From IMG/VR virus record IMGVR_UViG_3300032156_000018, positions 1 to 49,438 of that record: a stretch of 49,438 nt of DNA; one strand, written 5' to 3'. The notes below the pieces were generated by a model that saw only the letters and a program-made list of their open reading frames with translations, ran no database searches and was not told where the DNA came from. Positions 23,216 through 29,744 of the stretch are shown here, in pieces (position 1 is the first letter of the stretch; each line of letters begins with the position of its first letter). This DNA comes from a virus. The position numbers and the translations under genes were made by a program.

Positions 23216-23790
23216 CCGACGAACCACACTACACGGCAGAAGAACTGGAGGAGATGAAGACCCAATACGAAGCGAGCCAAAAACCCGCCGTGGTGCCAGA
23301 CTTCGACGAGCTCATCAGGCAGTTCGTGCTCATCACGCAGGAACTCGAAGCCGAGGAGGAAAACATCGCGCACGACACGGAGACACTCAAGGCGCAGATA
23401 GGGGTTCTTCGCACACAGCTCGAAGCCGAGCTCGACAAGCACGACGGCAAGCTGACGATACTCGAGCAGCGCCACGAAGCAATCCTCGCAGACCTCATCA
23501 AGTCGTGGGGGCCGCGACCCAAGACGCACGAGCTCGAGACGCACATCGTCCGGCGCCGGGACAGCAGAATCGTGGAGATCCTGAGCAAGGACAAGCTGAT
23601 AGAGGAACTCACGGTCATACGGAAGCTTCCCGAGGCCGTGGCCAAGTTCGACGACAAGGTGCTGATGGGGCTCCTTGAAGTGCACGTGCTGAGCAGCCAG
23701 GCCGCCGAGGTCAAGATGAAAACGACCATCTCGTGCGCGAAGAAGGAAGCGCCCGCAGGGGAAAGTTTTTTAAATGCAGCACCCGATTGA
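23212..23790 (+). CDS. coiled-coil protein resembling Gp157/Gam-type nuclease inhibitors
   Basis: 192 aa from ATG 23212. A long coiled coil (about 30-105, LEAEEENIAHDTETLKAQIG, LRTQLEAELDKHDGKLTILE) is followed by a small alpha/beta end: KTHELETHIVRRRDSRIVE, then IRKLPEAVAKFDDKVLMGLL and VKMKTTISC. That coil-plus-small-domain order is seen in phage Gp157 and in Mu Gam-like proteins, which protect DNA ends or support recombination. The assignment is tentative. The last codons contain the second copy of the promoter at 23761. Confidence 0.5.
   Translation: MTDEPHYTAEELEEMKTQYEASQKPAVVPDFDELIRQFVLITQELEAEEENIAHDTETLKAQIGVLRTQLEAELDKHDGKLTILEQRHEAILADLIKSWGPRPKTHELETHIVRRRDSRIVEILSKDKLIEELTVIRKLPEAVAKFDDKVLMGLLEVHVLSSQAAEVKMKTTISCAKKEAPAGESFLNAAPD
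23761..23779 (+). promoter_or_regulatory. archaeal promoter, copy 2 of GAAAGTTTTTTAAATGCAG
   Basis: Nineteen bases identical to 22774-22792, placed inside the last codons of the coiled-coil gene. Transcription would start near 23,797, giving a leader of about 370 bases before the regulator at 24170 unless the short frame at 23853 is translated. Confidence 0.7.
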
Positions 23791-24169
23791 GAAGAATGCA
23801 CAGTACGCGACCGAGGCCCCGCAAGGGGCTGACGTCGCACGGTAGTGAAACAATGGCAAAGAAGGGGGAACGGCATTTAAACTTAACGGCCAGGGAGCCG
23901 GAAGAATCCCCCACGATTTCTCGCGCTCAAACGCACCCAAATCGCGTAATACACGATTGTAACACACGGGGAGGTCCGCAACAAGGTACTCATCGATTCC
24001 GCTGACGTGTATTCTCCAGACAATAGGTTGGCGACACACATTCCCACACTGGAGATCTGAGATACTCAGAAGGAGAGAGGCGGAAGAGGGCGAGAGGGGA
24101 CACAACGTGTCCCCGAACGCAGGGTGGGGGGCGGGGAGGCCGCGTGATACAAACGCGTAATACACCGAA
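23791..24169. other. 379-base largely non-coding control region with repeats and a hairpin
   Basis: The longest gene-poor stretch of region B. It holds CGCGTAATACAC at 23943-23954, CGCGTGATACAA at 24141-24152 and CGCGTAATACAC at 24154-24165. The last two are 13 bp apart and end 4 bases before the regulator's ATG. A perfect hairpin GGGGACAC/GTGTCCCC lies at 24096-24114. Such direct repeats fit an operator for the ribbon-helix-helix protein that follows, or part of a replication origin. Only one weak open frame (23853-24005) is seen. Confidence 0.55.
23853..24005 (+). CDS. doubtful 50-aa open frame
   Basis: Starts MAKKGERHLNLTARE and ends RGGPQQGTHRFR. Its codon use is unlike neighbours, it has no clear ribosome site and one control repeat lies inside it. 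It may be a leader peptide or no gene at all. Confidence 0.22.
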   Translation: MAKKGERHLNLTAREPEESPTISRAQTHPNRVIHDCNTRGGPQQGTHRFR

Positions 24170-24484
24170 ATGGCACGCAAAAGTGGCACGGCACGGGGAA
24201 GCAAAAAGAAGGAATCGCTGCTGCACGTGCGGCTGGACATGCTGACGCAGATGGTCGTGCAATACTGGCGCAGACAAGGCGTCAACCCGAGCGAAAAAAT
24301 CAGGGCGTACATCAGGCGGCACGCGCTCCCTGCCGACTTGCCGGCCAAGGACCGCGTGGCCTACTACACGTTCCTGAAGCGCGAACTCGCAGCGGAGCTC
24401 GAATCACGGCGCAAGGGCATCGAGGACGAGTACGCGCGCGAGATCGCAATCATAGACCAGAAGCTCAAAGCAGCGAGGGGGTGA
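24170..24484 (+). CDS. ribbon-helix-helix-like DNA-binding regulator
   Basis: 104 aa. A basic N-terminus (ARKSGTARGSKKKES) precedes a strand LLHVRLD and helix MLTQMVVQYWRRQG, then NPSEKIRAYIRRHAL. This matches the strand-helix-helix pattern of small archaeal ribbon-helix-helix proteins. A C-terminal coiled coil follows (RELAAELESRRKGIEDEY). Direct repeats end 4 bases before the ATG, so autoregulation is likely. The gene ends in the cassette GAGGGGGTGACTGA. Confidence 0.58.
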   Translation: MARKSGTARGSKKKESLLHVRLDMLTQMVVQYWRRQGVNPSEKIRAYIRRHALPADLPAKDRVAYYTFLKRELAAELESRRKGIEDEYAREIAIIDQKLKAARG

Positions 24485-24492
24485 CTGAGGCG

Positions 24493-24648
24493 ATGGGATA
24501 CACAACAAAGGGAAGATTATTTCAGATACAGGTGCATCCTGAAACGGAGAAGATGACGGCACAGATAGAAGTAGAACTGGACGAGTGGGCGTTCACGGAT
24601 ATGAGGGAGAAAGTAGGAGAAGAGGTCAAAGTCATAATAGGTGACTGA
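24493..24648 (+). CDS. 51-aa small protein, first of an AT-richer island
   Basis: Begins after the GGGGGTGACTGA cassette. A beta-rich small protein (GRLFQIQVHPETEKMTAQIE, then VGEEVKVIIGD). Codons (AGA, ATA, GGA, GAA) differ sharply from the surrounding GC-rich genes, which suggests recent transfer. It ends GGTGACTGA, again serving as the next ribosome site. Confidence 0.5.
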   Translation: MGYTTKGRLFQIQVHPETEKMTAQIEVELDEWAFTDMREKVGEEVKVIIGD

Positions 24649-24649
24649 G

Positions 24650-24805
24650 ATGGGCGACCTAATAGGTGCTGATAAGAGGCAATACTGGTGCAGCCTCTGC
24701 GGGAGATTCAACTGCAAACTTAGAGAGGTCGAGGATGGGAAGATATGCGAAAACTGCATCAGAAAAGTAAAGCAATTCAGAATCAAGCAGCGAGGGGGTG
24801 ACTGA
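24650..24805 (+). CDS. 51-aa zinc-ribbon mini-protein
   Basis: Two CxxC-type knuckles (CSLCGRFNC and CENC) separated by about 13 residues, with a basic C-terminus (RKVKQFRIKQRGGD), indicate a small zinc-binding, probably nucleic-acid-binding protein. AT-richer than flanks. It is coupled to both neighbours by the TGACTGA cassette. Confidence 0.55.
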   Translation: MGDLIGADKRQYWCSLCGRFNCKLREVEDGKICENCIRKVKQFRIKQRGGD

Positions 24806-24808
24806 GCG

Positions 24809-25531
24809 ATGAAGTATATACTCTCCTACGGCGGTGGTGTGAATAGTTCAGCCCTCTTTTTTTATCTCTTAAATGTTGGCGCACCACTGGACGCAGTGGT
24901 CTTTGCGGACACGCAAGAGGAAACAGAAAGAACCTATGATGCCGTAAGACGCATGGAGGAGATATGCAAACAAAGGGGAATCATGTTTGCGACAGTCAGC
25001 GCAGGGAGCTTATACGACTACTATGAAAAGAAAAGGTGTGTTATGAGCGTTCAGAAAAGGGACTGTACAACTAAGTTCAAGGTAGCCCCAATCAGGAAGT
25101 TCTTGAGACAGAAATACGGAAAGAAGGAGACTTTTACAATGAACATAGGAATCACCTATGACGAAGCCACCAGAATGAAAGACAGCAACGTGAAATACAT
25201 CACAAACAGCTATCCTTTCTGCGACGCAAGAATCTCAAGGCGTGGGAATCTCGACATCCTCAGAGAAGAAGGATTCACAGCGGTAAAGAGTGGGTGCAAA
25301 GGGTGCATCTATACTAAGAAAGTGGAGTGGTTAAAGATGGCAATCGAGAACCCCAAAGAGTTCAAAAGGCATCTTCACCTCGACATGAACAATAGGGGCT
25401 ACCCAAAGGTCACACTTAGTCCAAACTACCCACTTGAAGATATTGCAAGAGCGGCGAAAGGGCAACAATCTTTAAGTTCCTATGCTAACGTTGAACCATC
25501 ATGTGATGCAGCCGGATGGTGTTTCCTATGA
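24809..25531 (+). CDS. PP-loop ATP pyrophosphatase (PAPS reductase/DndC-like family)
   Basis: 240 aa. The N-terminal SYGGGVNSS (6-14) is the PP-loop that binds ATP for adenylation chemistry. VVFADTQEETERTYD follows as the second strand motif. Cysteines recur at DCTTKFK, SGCKGCIYTKK and the C-terminal CDAAGWCFL, compatible with a metal or iron-sulfur site. Viral members are often annotated PAPS reductase but may act in sulfur transfer, tRNA thiolation or DNA modification of the Dnd type. No cysteine desulfurase partner is present here, so the real substrate is unknown. AT-richer than flanks, an apparent acquired gene. Confidence 0.72.
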   Translation: MKYILSYGGGVNSSALFFYLLNVGAPLDAVVFADTQEETERTYDAVRRMEEICKQRGIMFATVSAGSLYDYYEKKRCVMSVQKRDCTTKFKVAPIRKFLRQKYGKKETFTMNIGITYDEATRMKDSNVKYITNSYPFCDARISRRGNLDILREEGFTAVKSGCKGCIYTKKVEWLKMAIENPKEFKRHLHLDMNNRGYPKVTLSPNYPLEDIARAAKGQQSLSSYANVEPSCDAAGWCFL

Positions 25532-25593
25532 GGCAGACAGACGAAGCGGCCCCGCGCCGCGCAGCAACCGACGAAAAGAAAGGGGGTGACTGA
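25528..25593 (+). CDS. possible 21-aa peptide
   Basis: ATG overlaps the stop of the PP-loop gene (ATGA) and the frame ends in the GGGGGTGACTGA cassette. It is polar (MRQTDEAAPRRAATDEK). It may be translated only to couple the genes on either side. Confidence 0.25.
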   Translation: MRQTDEAAPRRAATDEKKGGD

Positions 25594-25594
25594 G

Positions 25595-25756
25595 ATGGCA
25601 CTGACGGAAGGATGGACAGTCGAGAAGGAGATACGATTCATCGAGGCGCAGTTGCGTCATGCCAGACTCGACCTTAAGGATAATCAGGATGAGATTGATT
25701 ACTGGGAGAAGAATCTCGCCAAGGCCAAACTGCGGAAGCAGAAAGCAAGGGGGTGA
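25595..25756 (+). CDS. 53-aa helical/coiled-coil protein
   Basis: Charged helical mini-protein (EKEIRFIEAQLRHARLDLKD, then EIDYWEKNLAKAKLRKQKA) flanked on both sides by the TGACTGA cassette. No family. Confidence 0.45.
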   Translation: MALTEGWTVEKEIRFIEAQLRHARLDLKDNQDEIDYWEKNLAKAKLRKQKARG

Positions 25757-25761
25757 CTGAG

Positions 25762-25977
25762 ATGGCTCCAATCTGTATAGTCTGTAAGAAGCCACTATCG
25801 GAAATTGACCCAGGAAAGATTACGGGGCTTGTCGTTGGTCACGCATCGGATATTCCCATTGGAGAGTATATCCCGCCGGAACCATCGGCATACCACGACA
25901 GATGTGAATTTAAAGCAAGAAAAATCCTTGAGGAGGAAGACATAAAAAGATGGAGGGCGATGGGGGTGATTGATTGA
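25762..25977 (+). CDS. 71-aa zinc-binding small protein
   Basis: From ATG 25762. A CIVCKKPL knuckle near the start and YHDRCEFKAR near residue 50 form a C2HC-type zinc site. The C-terminal helix is charged (ILEEEDIKRWRAM). AT-richer than flanks. The stop overlaps the next ATG (TGATG), so the genes are coupled. Confidence 0.5.
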   Translation: MAPICIVCKKPLSEIDPGKITGLVVGHASDIPIGEYIPPEPSAYHDRCEFKARKILEEEDIKRWRAMGVID

Positions 25978-26279
25978 TGGCAGACGAACCACTGAAGACG
26001 CTGAAGGACATTTATTCGTTCGTTCCAGATGGAGACAACGATACTGAACGCTCAGTTGTGATTTATATGCTCAGAGCCGAGGCGATTCAACTTTTAGGAA
26101 AGAACAAGAATCACCATCTCTTTGAGAAGTTTGCGTATGAGATGGAGAACAACGAAGGCATAGATGTTCTTGATGCCGCTATGGATAGTGAATCGTGGGG
26201 GCCACAACGACTTGCTGAGGAGTATATGAATTGGCTTCTTAAAAGATTCTTCAATCTGGAAGAGAGTGATTTACAATGA
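25977..26279 (+). CDS. 100-aa helical hypothetical protein
   Basis: A helix-rich, acidic protein (TLKDIYSFVPDGDNDTE, HLFEKFAYEMENNEGIDVLD, LAEEYMNWLLKRFFNLEES). It has one of the lowest GC contents of region B and lies within the same accessory island. Starts and ends in overlaps with neighbours. Function unknown; a small inhibitor or host-takeover protein is possible. Confidence 0.45.
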   Translation: MADEPLKTLKDIYSFVPDGDNDTERSVVIYMLRAEAIQLLGKNKNHHLFEKFAYEMENNEGIDVLDAAMDSESWGPQRLAEEYMNWLLKRFFNLEESDLQ

Positions 26280-26383
26280 TGTGCTCTGAATGTCAATCAT
26301 CATTTGATTCAAAGAGAGAAGGACAGAAGTTATGTTTTATATGTCATAAGAAGAGACACCTGACGGAGGAGGACTTGAAATGA
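26276..26383 (+). CDS. 35-aa zinc-ribbon mini-protein
   Basis: Two CxxC pairs (CSEC and CFICH) spaced about 17 residues apart in a tiny protein, with ATGA overlaps at both ends. Translation coupling and conserved cysteines support a real gene. A nucleic-acid-binding zinc ribbon is likely. Confidence 0.48.
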   Translation: MMCSECQSSFDSKREGQKLCFICHKKRHLTEEDLK

Positions 26384-26619
26384 ACGAATCGACGCGACTG
26401 AAGCGGCGGCGCAACGCGTTGTACACCGAACTCGCCGGCGTCAGAGAGTCCATGCGCAGGGCAAAGAACAAGCACGACGCGCTGGCCGTCCGCATAGAAC
26501 GACTCGTCATGGACATCACGGACATCGACGCGAAACTCATGAACATCGAGCTCAAGGCGAAGTGCGCAGCCATGACGAAGAACCGCCTGAAACGCAGCAC
26601 GGAGGCTAAGCGACGATGA
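26380..26619 (+). CDS. 79-aa basic coiled-coil protein
   Basis: GC-rich codon use returns here, marking the end of the AT-richer island. The protein is one long amphipathic, basic helix (RLKRRRNALYTELAGVRESM, then IERLVMDITDIDAKLMNIE). It overlaps both neighbours by 4 bases. No family. Confidence 0.45.
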   Translation: MNESTRLKRRRNALYTELAGVRESMRRAKNKHDALAVRIERLVMDITDIDAKLMNIELKAKCAAMTKNRLKRSTEAKRR

Positions 26620-27407
26620 GCCAGACCGAGGCGCTCCACGTGCTGTTCGAGCGTGCGAAAACCAACGAGCCAGACAGGAATAGCTGGTGGATGACGAGTG
26701 CCGACATCGACGAGATGGTCATCAAGGTATTCGGCGAGCGCCACCACCCGAACCACATCACGCAGAGCCTCGCGCGACTCAAGAAGTTCGGGATAGTAGA
26801 AAAAATCGTGCACACCAAGCGCATCTTCAACCAGACCATATACAAGTGGCGGCTCACGCGCAAGAACTACAACATCTTGAGAAGGGAGGAACGAAAACAT
26901 GAAAACCACGACAACGACAACAGCGAAAGCAACAGCATGCAGGGACGCGCAGGCGGAGATAGATGCAGCGATGGGGATGGCCGACAAGCGGATCCTGAGC
27001 CACACCGAAGTGGGGAAGGTCATCAATGCGCAACGGAAGAGCATGGGCCTGCCCGCATGGACAGCCAAGGAGTTCGAGACGAACATCCTCGAGCCAGCGA
27101 AGCGCGGGAACGAGATGCTTCAGGAAGCCCGCAAGAAGGACGCGGAGCAGAAGATTGCGCAGTTCGAAGCACAGAAGCGCCAGCAGCAGATACGCTCGCT
27201 CGAGGACGAGAAGAAGATACTGCAGTTGCAGGCGGAGGTTGCGAAGCTCAAGGAGCCGAAGTAAAGACCATCGGCACCATCGTCAGGCCGTGCGAGGCGT
27301 GCGGCAAGCCGGCGGTCTGCGACGTGATAGACAGCAACGGCAAGGTCGAGATTCTCTGCCAGGGCTGCGCGGAGGCGAAGCATGGACGCAATAATCCGGA
27401 ACAATAG
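26616..27407 (+). CDS. winged-helix protein with fused/overlapping zinc-finger end
   Basis: A 263-aa frame. Residues 1-92 form a winged helix (LHVLFERAKTNEPDRNSWWM, then HITQSLARLKKFGIVEKIVH and a wing QTIYKWRLTR), a DNA-binding regulator. Residues about 97-215 look like the shadow of the 26899-27264 gene in another frame (Arg/Ser/Gly/Glu-rich, no structure). The last 48 residues again look real: VRPCEACGKPAVCDV and ILCQGCAEAKHG, a zinc ribbon with no start codon of its own. So the frame is stop-free through a complete overlapping gene. Either the long protein is made, or the winged helix once had a stop now lost, or a frameshift joins pieces. Confidence 0.5.
   Translation: MSQTEALHVLFERAKTNEPDRNSWWMTSADIDEMVIKVFGERHHPNHITQSLARLKKFGIVEKIVHTKRIFNQTIYKWRLTRKNYNILRREERKHENHDNDNSESNSMQGRAGGDRCSDGDGRQADPEPHRSGEGHQCATEEHGPARMDSQGVRDEHPRASEARERDASGSPQEGRGAEDCAVRSTEAPAADTLARGREEDTAVAGGGCEAQGAEVKTIGTIVRPCEACGKPAVCDVIDSNGKVEILCQGCAEAKHGRNNPEQ
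26899..27264 (+). CDS. 121-aa protein with coiled-coil C-terminus, nested in another frame
   Basis: ATG 26899 has GGGAGG about 9 bases upstream and codons are typical of this virus. A Thr-rich start, a helical region (LSHTEVGKVINAQRKSMGLP, AKEFETNILEPAKRGNEML) and a coiled coil (QKRQQQIRSLEDEKKILQLQ) are visible. It is wholly inside the 26616-27407 frame. The conserved codon bias in this frame indicates that this is the main product of the overlap. Confidence 0.6.
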   Translation: MKTTTTTTAKATACRDAQAEIDAAMGMADKRILSHTEVGKVINAQRKSMGLPAWTAKEFETNILEPAKRGNEMLQEARKKDAEQKIAQFEAQKRQQQIRSLEDEKKILQLQAEVAKLKEPK

Positions 27408-27678
27408 GGTAGTGCTGTCGGTGAAGTGCCCGGAATGCGGCCTGAAATTATTCGAGCTGCGCGACGGAGACCGGATGTGCATCAAGTGCCAGATCAAGTA
27501 CTCGCCGCCACGCAATGGGTTCGTGCCAGATCCGGAACCGACGACAGATGACAGCAACGACAACAACGGAGGTGTGACAACACATGGAAGGAAAAACAAC
27601 GAGGCCCGTGGAGCGCAAGCTCGCGGGTGTGATAGAGGACTTCGAGGACAAGGGCAAGTACCTGCGTGTGAAGATTAG
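27382..27678 (+). CDS. zinc-ribbon protein running into the next gene
   Basis: 98 aa. Residues 12-45 have a zinc ribbon (VKCPECGLKLFEL, then MCIKCQIKYSPP), followed by an acidic linker. The final 32 residues lie over the start of the OB-fold gene and look like shadow sequence. The embedded ribosome site AACGGAGGTGTGAC is read as NNGGVT. The effective protein may be about 65 aa with a dispensable tail. Confidence 0.48.
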   Translation: MDAIIRNNRVVLSVKCPECGLKLFELRDGDRMCIKCQIKYSPPRNGFVPDPEPTTDDSNDNNGGVTTHGRKNNEARGAQARGCDRGLRGQGQVPACED

Positions 27679-28018
27679 CGGCACGTGGTACTCGTGCTGG
27701 GAGAAGACAGACATACCACTTAAGGTTGGCGATGTCTATGCGTACAACACATACACGACAGAGTCGAAGGACAAGACGTACATCAACTGCCTCGACATGC
27801 TGTTCGTGCCGCAGCAGCCCGCGCAACCAGCAGCGACGCAGCAACAGCTTCCGAGCGGGACCGAGAAGGCGATGGCCGACATGGACGCGCGCGAGAGGCG
27901 CATGGTGCGGCAGACAAGCATCAACGCAGCAGCAACGTTCCTCGCCGGCACGAGTTGCCAAGAGATAAAAGAACTCTTGCGCTGCGCTGAGGAGATCGAG
28001 AAGCACATCAACAGATGA
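27584..28018 (+). CDS. OB-fold, single-stranded DNA-binding protein candidate
   Basis: 144 aa, preceded by the strong site GGAGGTGTGAC. Residues 8-75 show a five-strand OB pattern (KLAGVIEDFEDKGKYLRVKI, then GTWYSCWEKTDIPLKVGDVY and KTYINCLDMLFV). A Pro/Gln linker (QQPAQPAATQQQLPSG) and a C-terminal helical pair follow. The layout recalls viral ssDNA-binding proteins, although no acidic tip is present at the C-terminus. It is one of few candidates for a replication or recombination function in region B. Confidence 0.5.
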   Translation: MEGKTTRPVERKLAGVIEDFEDKGKYLRVKISGTWYSCWEKTDIPLKVGDVYAYNTYTTESKDKTYINCLDMLFVPQQPAQPAATQQQLPSGTEKAMADMDARERRMVRQTSINAAATFLAGTSCQEIKELLRCAEEIEKHINR

Positions 28019-28028
28019 GGTGAACGCA

Positions 28029-28292
28029 ATGGGCAAGACCAACGTGAAGTTCGACGAGATGGAACTGTCGAAGATCGAGAGCACCGTGAGAGAGGACGTC
28101 GAGGGCGACATGGACGTGTTCAAGGCGACGTTCAAGAGGGACTGCAAGGACGCGAGCAAGATCAGCATCATCGTGCAGATCAACCAGCCGGCTGACAAGG
28201 GCGCGAAACGAAAGCCGTTCGTCGGCCTGCTCGTCGGCCAGAAGCACGACATCTCGATAGGCACCGACCAGACGACGCTCAAGATGCCATGA
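28029..28292 (+). CDS. 87-aa hypothetical protein
   Basis: From ATG 28029, with GAGGTGAACGC upstream. A charged helix (EMELSKIESTVREDVEGDMD), strands (FKATFKRDCKDASKISIIVQ) and a hydrophobic GLLVGQKHDISIG end. It lies between the OB-fold and a Cys-rich protein, with an ATGA overlap to the latter. Function unknown. Confidence 0.45.
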   Translation: MGKTNVKFDEMELSKIESTVREDVEGDMDVFKATFKRDCKDASKISIIVQINQPADKGAKRKPFVGLLVGQKHDISIGTDQTTLKMP

Positions 28293-28519
28293 GTTTCTGC
28301 GTCAACGTGACAGGGCTGAGCGACCACGCAATCCAGCTCAGCTTCACGTGCCCCAAGGGGGAGTTCCCGTTTGTGTACACGCGCGCGAACAAGCGATTAA
28401 GTCGCTGCCTGTGCATACACGGGAGCTTCTACCGGGGCAACAAAAAGGAGCTGTGCGTACACGCCCGGCACACCGTCAAGTTTTTAAGCACCGAGTGCGG
28501 TGTGGAGGTCAACCCATGA
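28289..28519 (+). CDS. 76-aa cysteine-containing protein
   Basis: ATG overlaps the upstream stop. Several cysteines and basic residues (FTCPKGEFPFVYTRANKRL, CLCIHGSFYRGNKKELCVHA) suggest a small metal- or nucleic-acid-binding fold. Its last codons contain a TATA-like CAAGTTTTTAAGC, presumed promoter of the next gene, and the stop overlaps that gene's ATG. Confidence 0.42.
   Translation: MSFCVNVTGLSDHAIQLSFTCPKGEFPFVYTRANKRLSRCLCIHGSFYRGNKKELCVHARHTVKFLSTECGVEVNP
28477..28489 (+). promoter_or_regulatory. TATA-like element before the winged-helix/zinc protein
   Basis: CAAGTTTTTAAGC stands out in GC-rich coding DNA, about 30 bases before ATG 28516, a spacing that would give a very short leader carrying GGAGGTC. 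Confidence 0.45.
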
Positions 28520-28863
28520 CGATGAACCGCAACAGGGACGGCAAGGTCCAGCGCATGAAGGAGATCCTGCGGCACAACCCGTTCGCACGCCTGCAGGACG
28601 TGGCAATCGAGATGGGCATCCCGGCCAGCACGGCGTACGACGCGCTCCGGGAACTCAAAGCCAGGTACGACATGCGGCTCACGTTCTTCGAGAAGGCGAC
28701 TCCGATTCCCAAGGCGAAGTGCCCGAAGTGCGGCGACACGCACCTGACCATCGAGACGGAGCACAGGCTCAAGGTCGTAAGATGCGACGGCTGCCACGGG
28801 TCATTTTTAAGGTCGCAACTGTCGAGGAAGCTGTTGAAGCAACTCGAGGAGGGGATGGCATGA
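28516..28863 (+). CDS. winged-helix protein with zinc ribbon
   Basis: 115 aa from ATG 28516 (GGAGG at 28504-28508). Residues 10-55 are a helix-turn-helix (KVQRMKEILRHNPFARLQD, then EMGIPASTAYDALRELKAR). Residues about 70-100 hold a zinc ribbon (KCPKCGDTHLTIETEHRL, then RCDGCHGSF). A transcription regulator or recruiter is likely. The gene overlaps its successor by ATGA. Confidence 0.6.
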   Translation: MTMNRNRDGKVQRMKEILRHNPFARLQDVAIEMGIPASTAYDALRELKARYDMRLTFFEKATPIPKAKCPKCGDTHLTIETEHRLKVVRCDGCHGSFLRSQLSRKLLKQLEEGMA

Positions 28864-29552
28864 GCCCTGGCCACCTGATTCCGCTGAACACCAGGACGCC
28901 GGAGGACCGGCGTCGGATAGCCTCAATGGGCGGCAAGGCGAAAACAGGCGTCATGTACGTCGATAGATGGCGGTGCAAGCGGTGCCAGTTCTTGAGCAAG
29001 TGCCCCGTCGGGCCGACGCAGATGAAAACAGACCCGAAGAGCAAATGCTCGATACCCGAGGCGAAGCGAATCATTCTGGAGAGCGCGCTCGAGCCCACGA
29101 AGCTGCTCGAAATGGTGAAGCACCTGCTCGTCGAGGGCGGACTCAAGGCCACGACCGTGCAGGAGAAGGCAATCATCGCGCGGGAGACGCGAGCGCTGGC
29201 CGCACATCTGGAGCCGCCGGTTCAGCGAACGCTCACGCTCAGCGCGAACATTGACATCCAGGACGCGCTCGACACGGTGTACGGCGTGCTGATGCGCAAG
29301 AAGGACTGGCAGGAAGCCATCGACGCAATCGAGAAGGAGTTTTTAAGGAAGTACGGAGGTGTAACGGATGAAACGGTATTGGATGCACGAGAAATCAGGC
29401 CGCATGAAGAGCATAGTGCTGGGGTTCCTGGAGGGCAGACCCCTGGACCCGGCGGACCTGCGGATCCTCAAGGATTACATGCTCCAGTGGATAGCGCCGC
29501 CAATCAGCCTCCCGGAACTCAACCGGACGGCGTTCGAGAAGCAGATAAATGA
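28860..29552 (+). CDS. zinc-cluster protein, possible small-terminase-like
   Basis: From ATG 28860, 230 aa, but about 60 C-terminal residues overlie the next gene and look like shadow; the effective protein is about 170 aa. N-terminal NTRTPEDRRRIASMGGKAK resembles the RTPEEAREIGRKGG-type start of many phage small terminases and related proteins. A Cys cluster follows (CKRCQFLSKCPVG, then SKCS), then helices (AKRIILESALEPTKLLEMVK, IARETRALAAHLE). It lies far from the large terminase gene, so a packaging role is only suggested. The conserved site TACGGAGGTGTAAC is read as YGGVT at the boundary. Confidence 0.48.
   Translation: MSPGHLIPLNTRTPEDRRRIASMGGKAKTGVMYVDRWRCKRCQFLSKCPVGPTQMKTDPKSKCSIPEAKRIILESALEPTKLLEMVKHLLVEGGLKATTVQEKAIIARETRALAAHLEPPVQRTLTLSANIDIQDALDTVYGVLMRKKDWQEAIDAIEKEFLRKYGGVTDETVLDAREIRPHEEHSAGVPGGQTPGPGGPADPQGLHAPVDSAANQPPGTQPDGVREADK
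29337..29348 (+). promoter_or_regulatory. TATA-like element before the 84-aa gene
   Basis: GAGTTTTTAAGG is about 20-30 bases before ATG 29368, inside the preceding gene. A start site this close would produce a nearly leaderless message, though a GGAGGTG site is also present. Confidence 0.4.
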
Positions 29553-29622
29553 CGCGCCTGATGCGGACGAGTTGCGCAAGGTGAACTACGCGCTGCTGCA
29601 GTTCGGCATCGACCCGTTCTGA
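29368..29622 (+). CDS. 84-aa helical hypothetical protein
   Basis: Starts after GGAGGTGTAACGG. It is helical (KSGRMKSIVLGFLEGRPLD, LRILKDYMLQWIAPPISLPE, ADELRKVNYALLQFGIDPF). Codon bias favours this frame over the overlapping end of the upstream frame. Ends with the GAGGGGGTGACTGA cassette. No function. Confidence 0.52.
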   Translation: MKRYWMHEKSGRMKSIVLGFLEGRPLDPADLRILKDYMLQWIAPPISLPELNRTAFEKQINDAPDADELRKVNYALLQFGIDPF

Positions 29623-29639
29623 GGGGGTGACTGAGGACG

Positions 29640-29738
29640 ATGGCAGACGAACAGCCGCGCCGCTGGTGCGAAACGTGCCACAGCGCACACGCGAAGGGGC
29701 GATGCCCCGAGAGGCAGACGAAACTCATGGAGGACTGA
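29640..29738 (+). CDS. 32-aa zinc-knuckle mini-protein
   Basis: Follows the TGACTGA cassette. One CETCH knuckle and a CPER cysteine (WCETCHSAHAKGRCPER) fit a minimal C2HC zinc site. The small size keeps confidence moderate. Confidence 0.38.
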   Translation: MADEQPRRWCETCHSAHAKGRCPERQTKLMED

Positions 29739-29744
29739 CAACCG

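Noticed and set aside
23770-24348. Minus-strand open frame across the control region
   Set aside because: No ribosome site and atypical composition; it overlaps the regulator, promoter and repeats.
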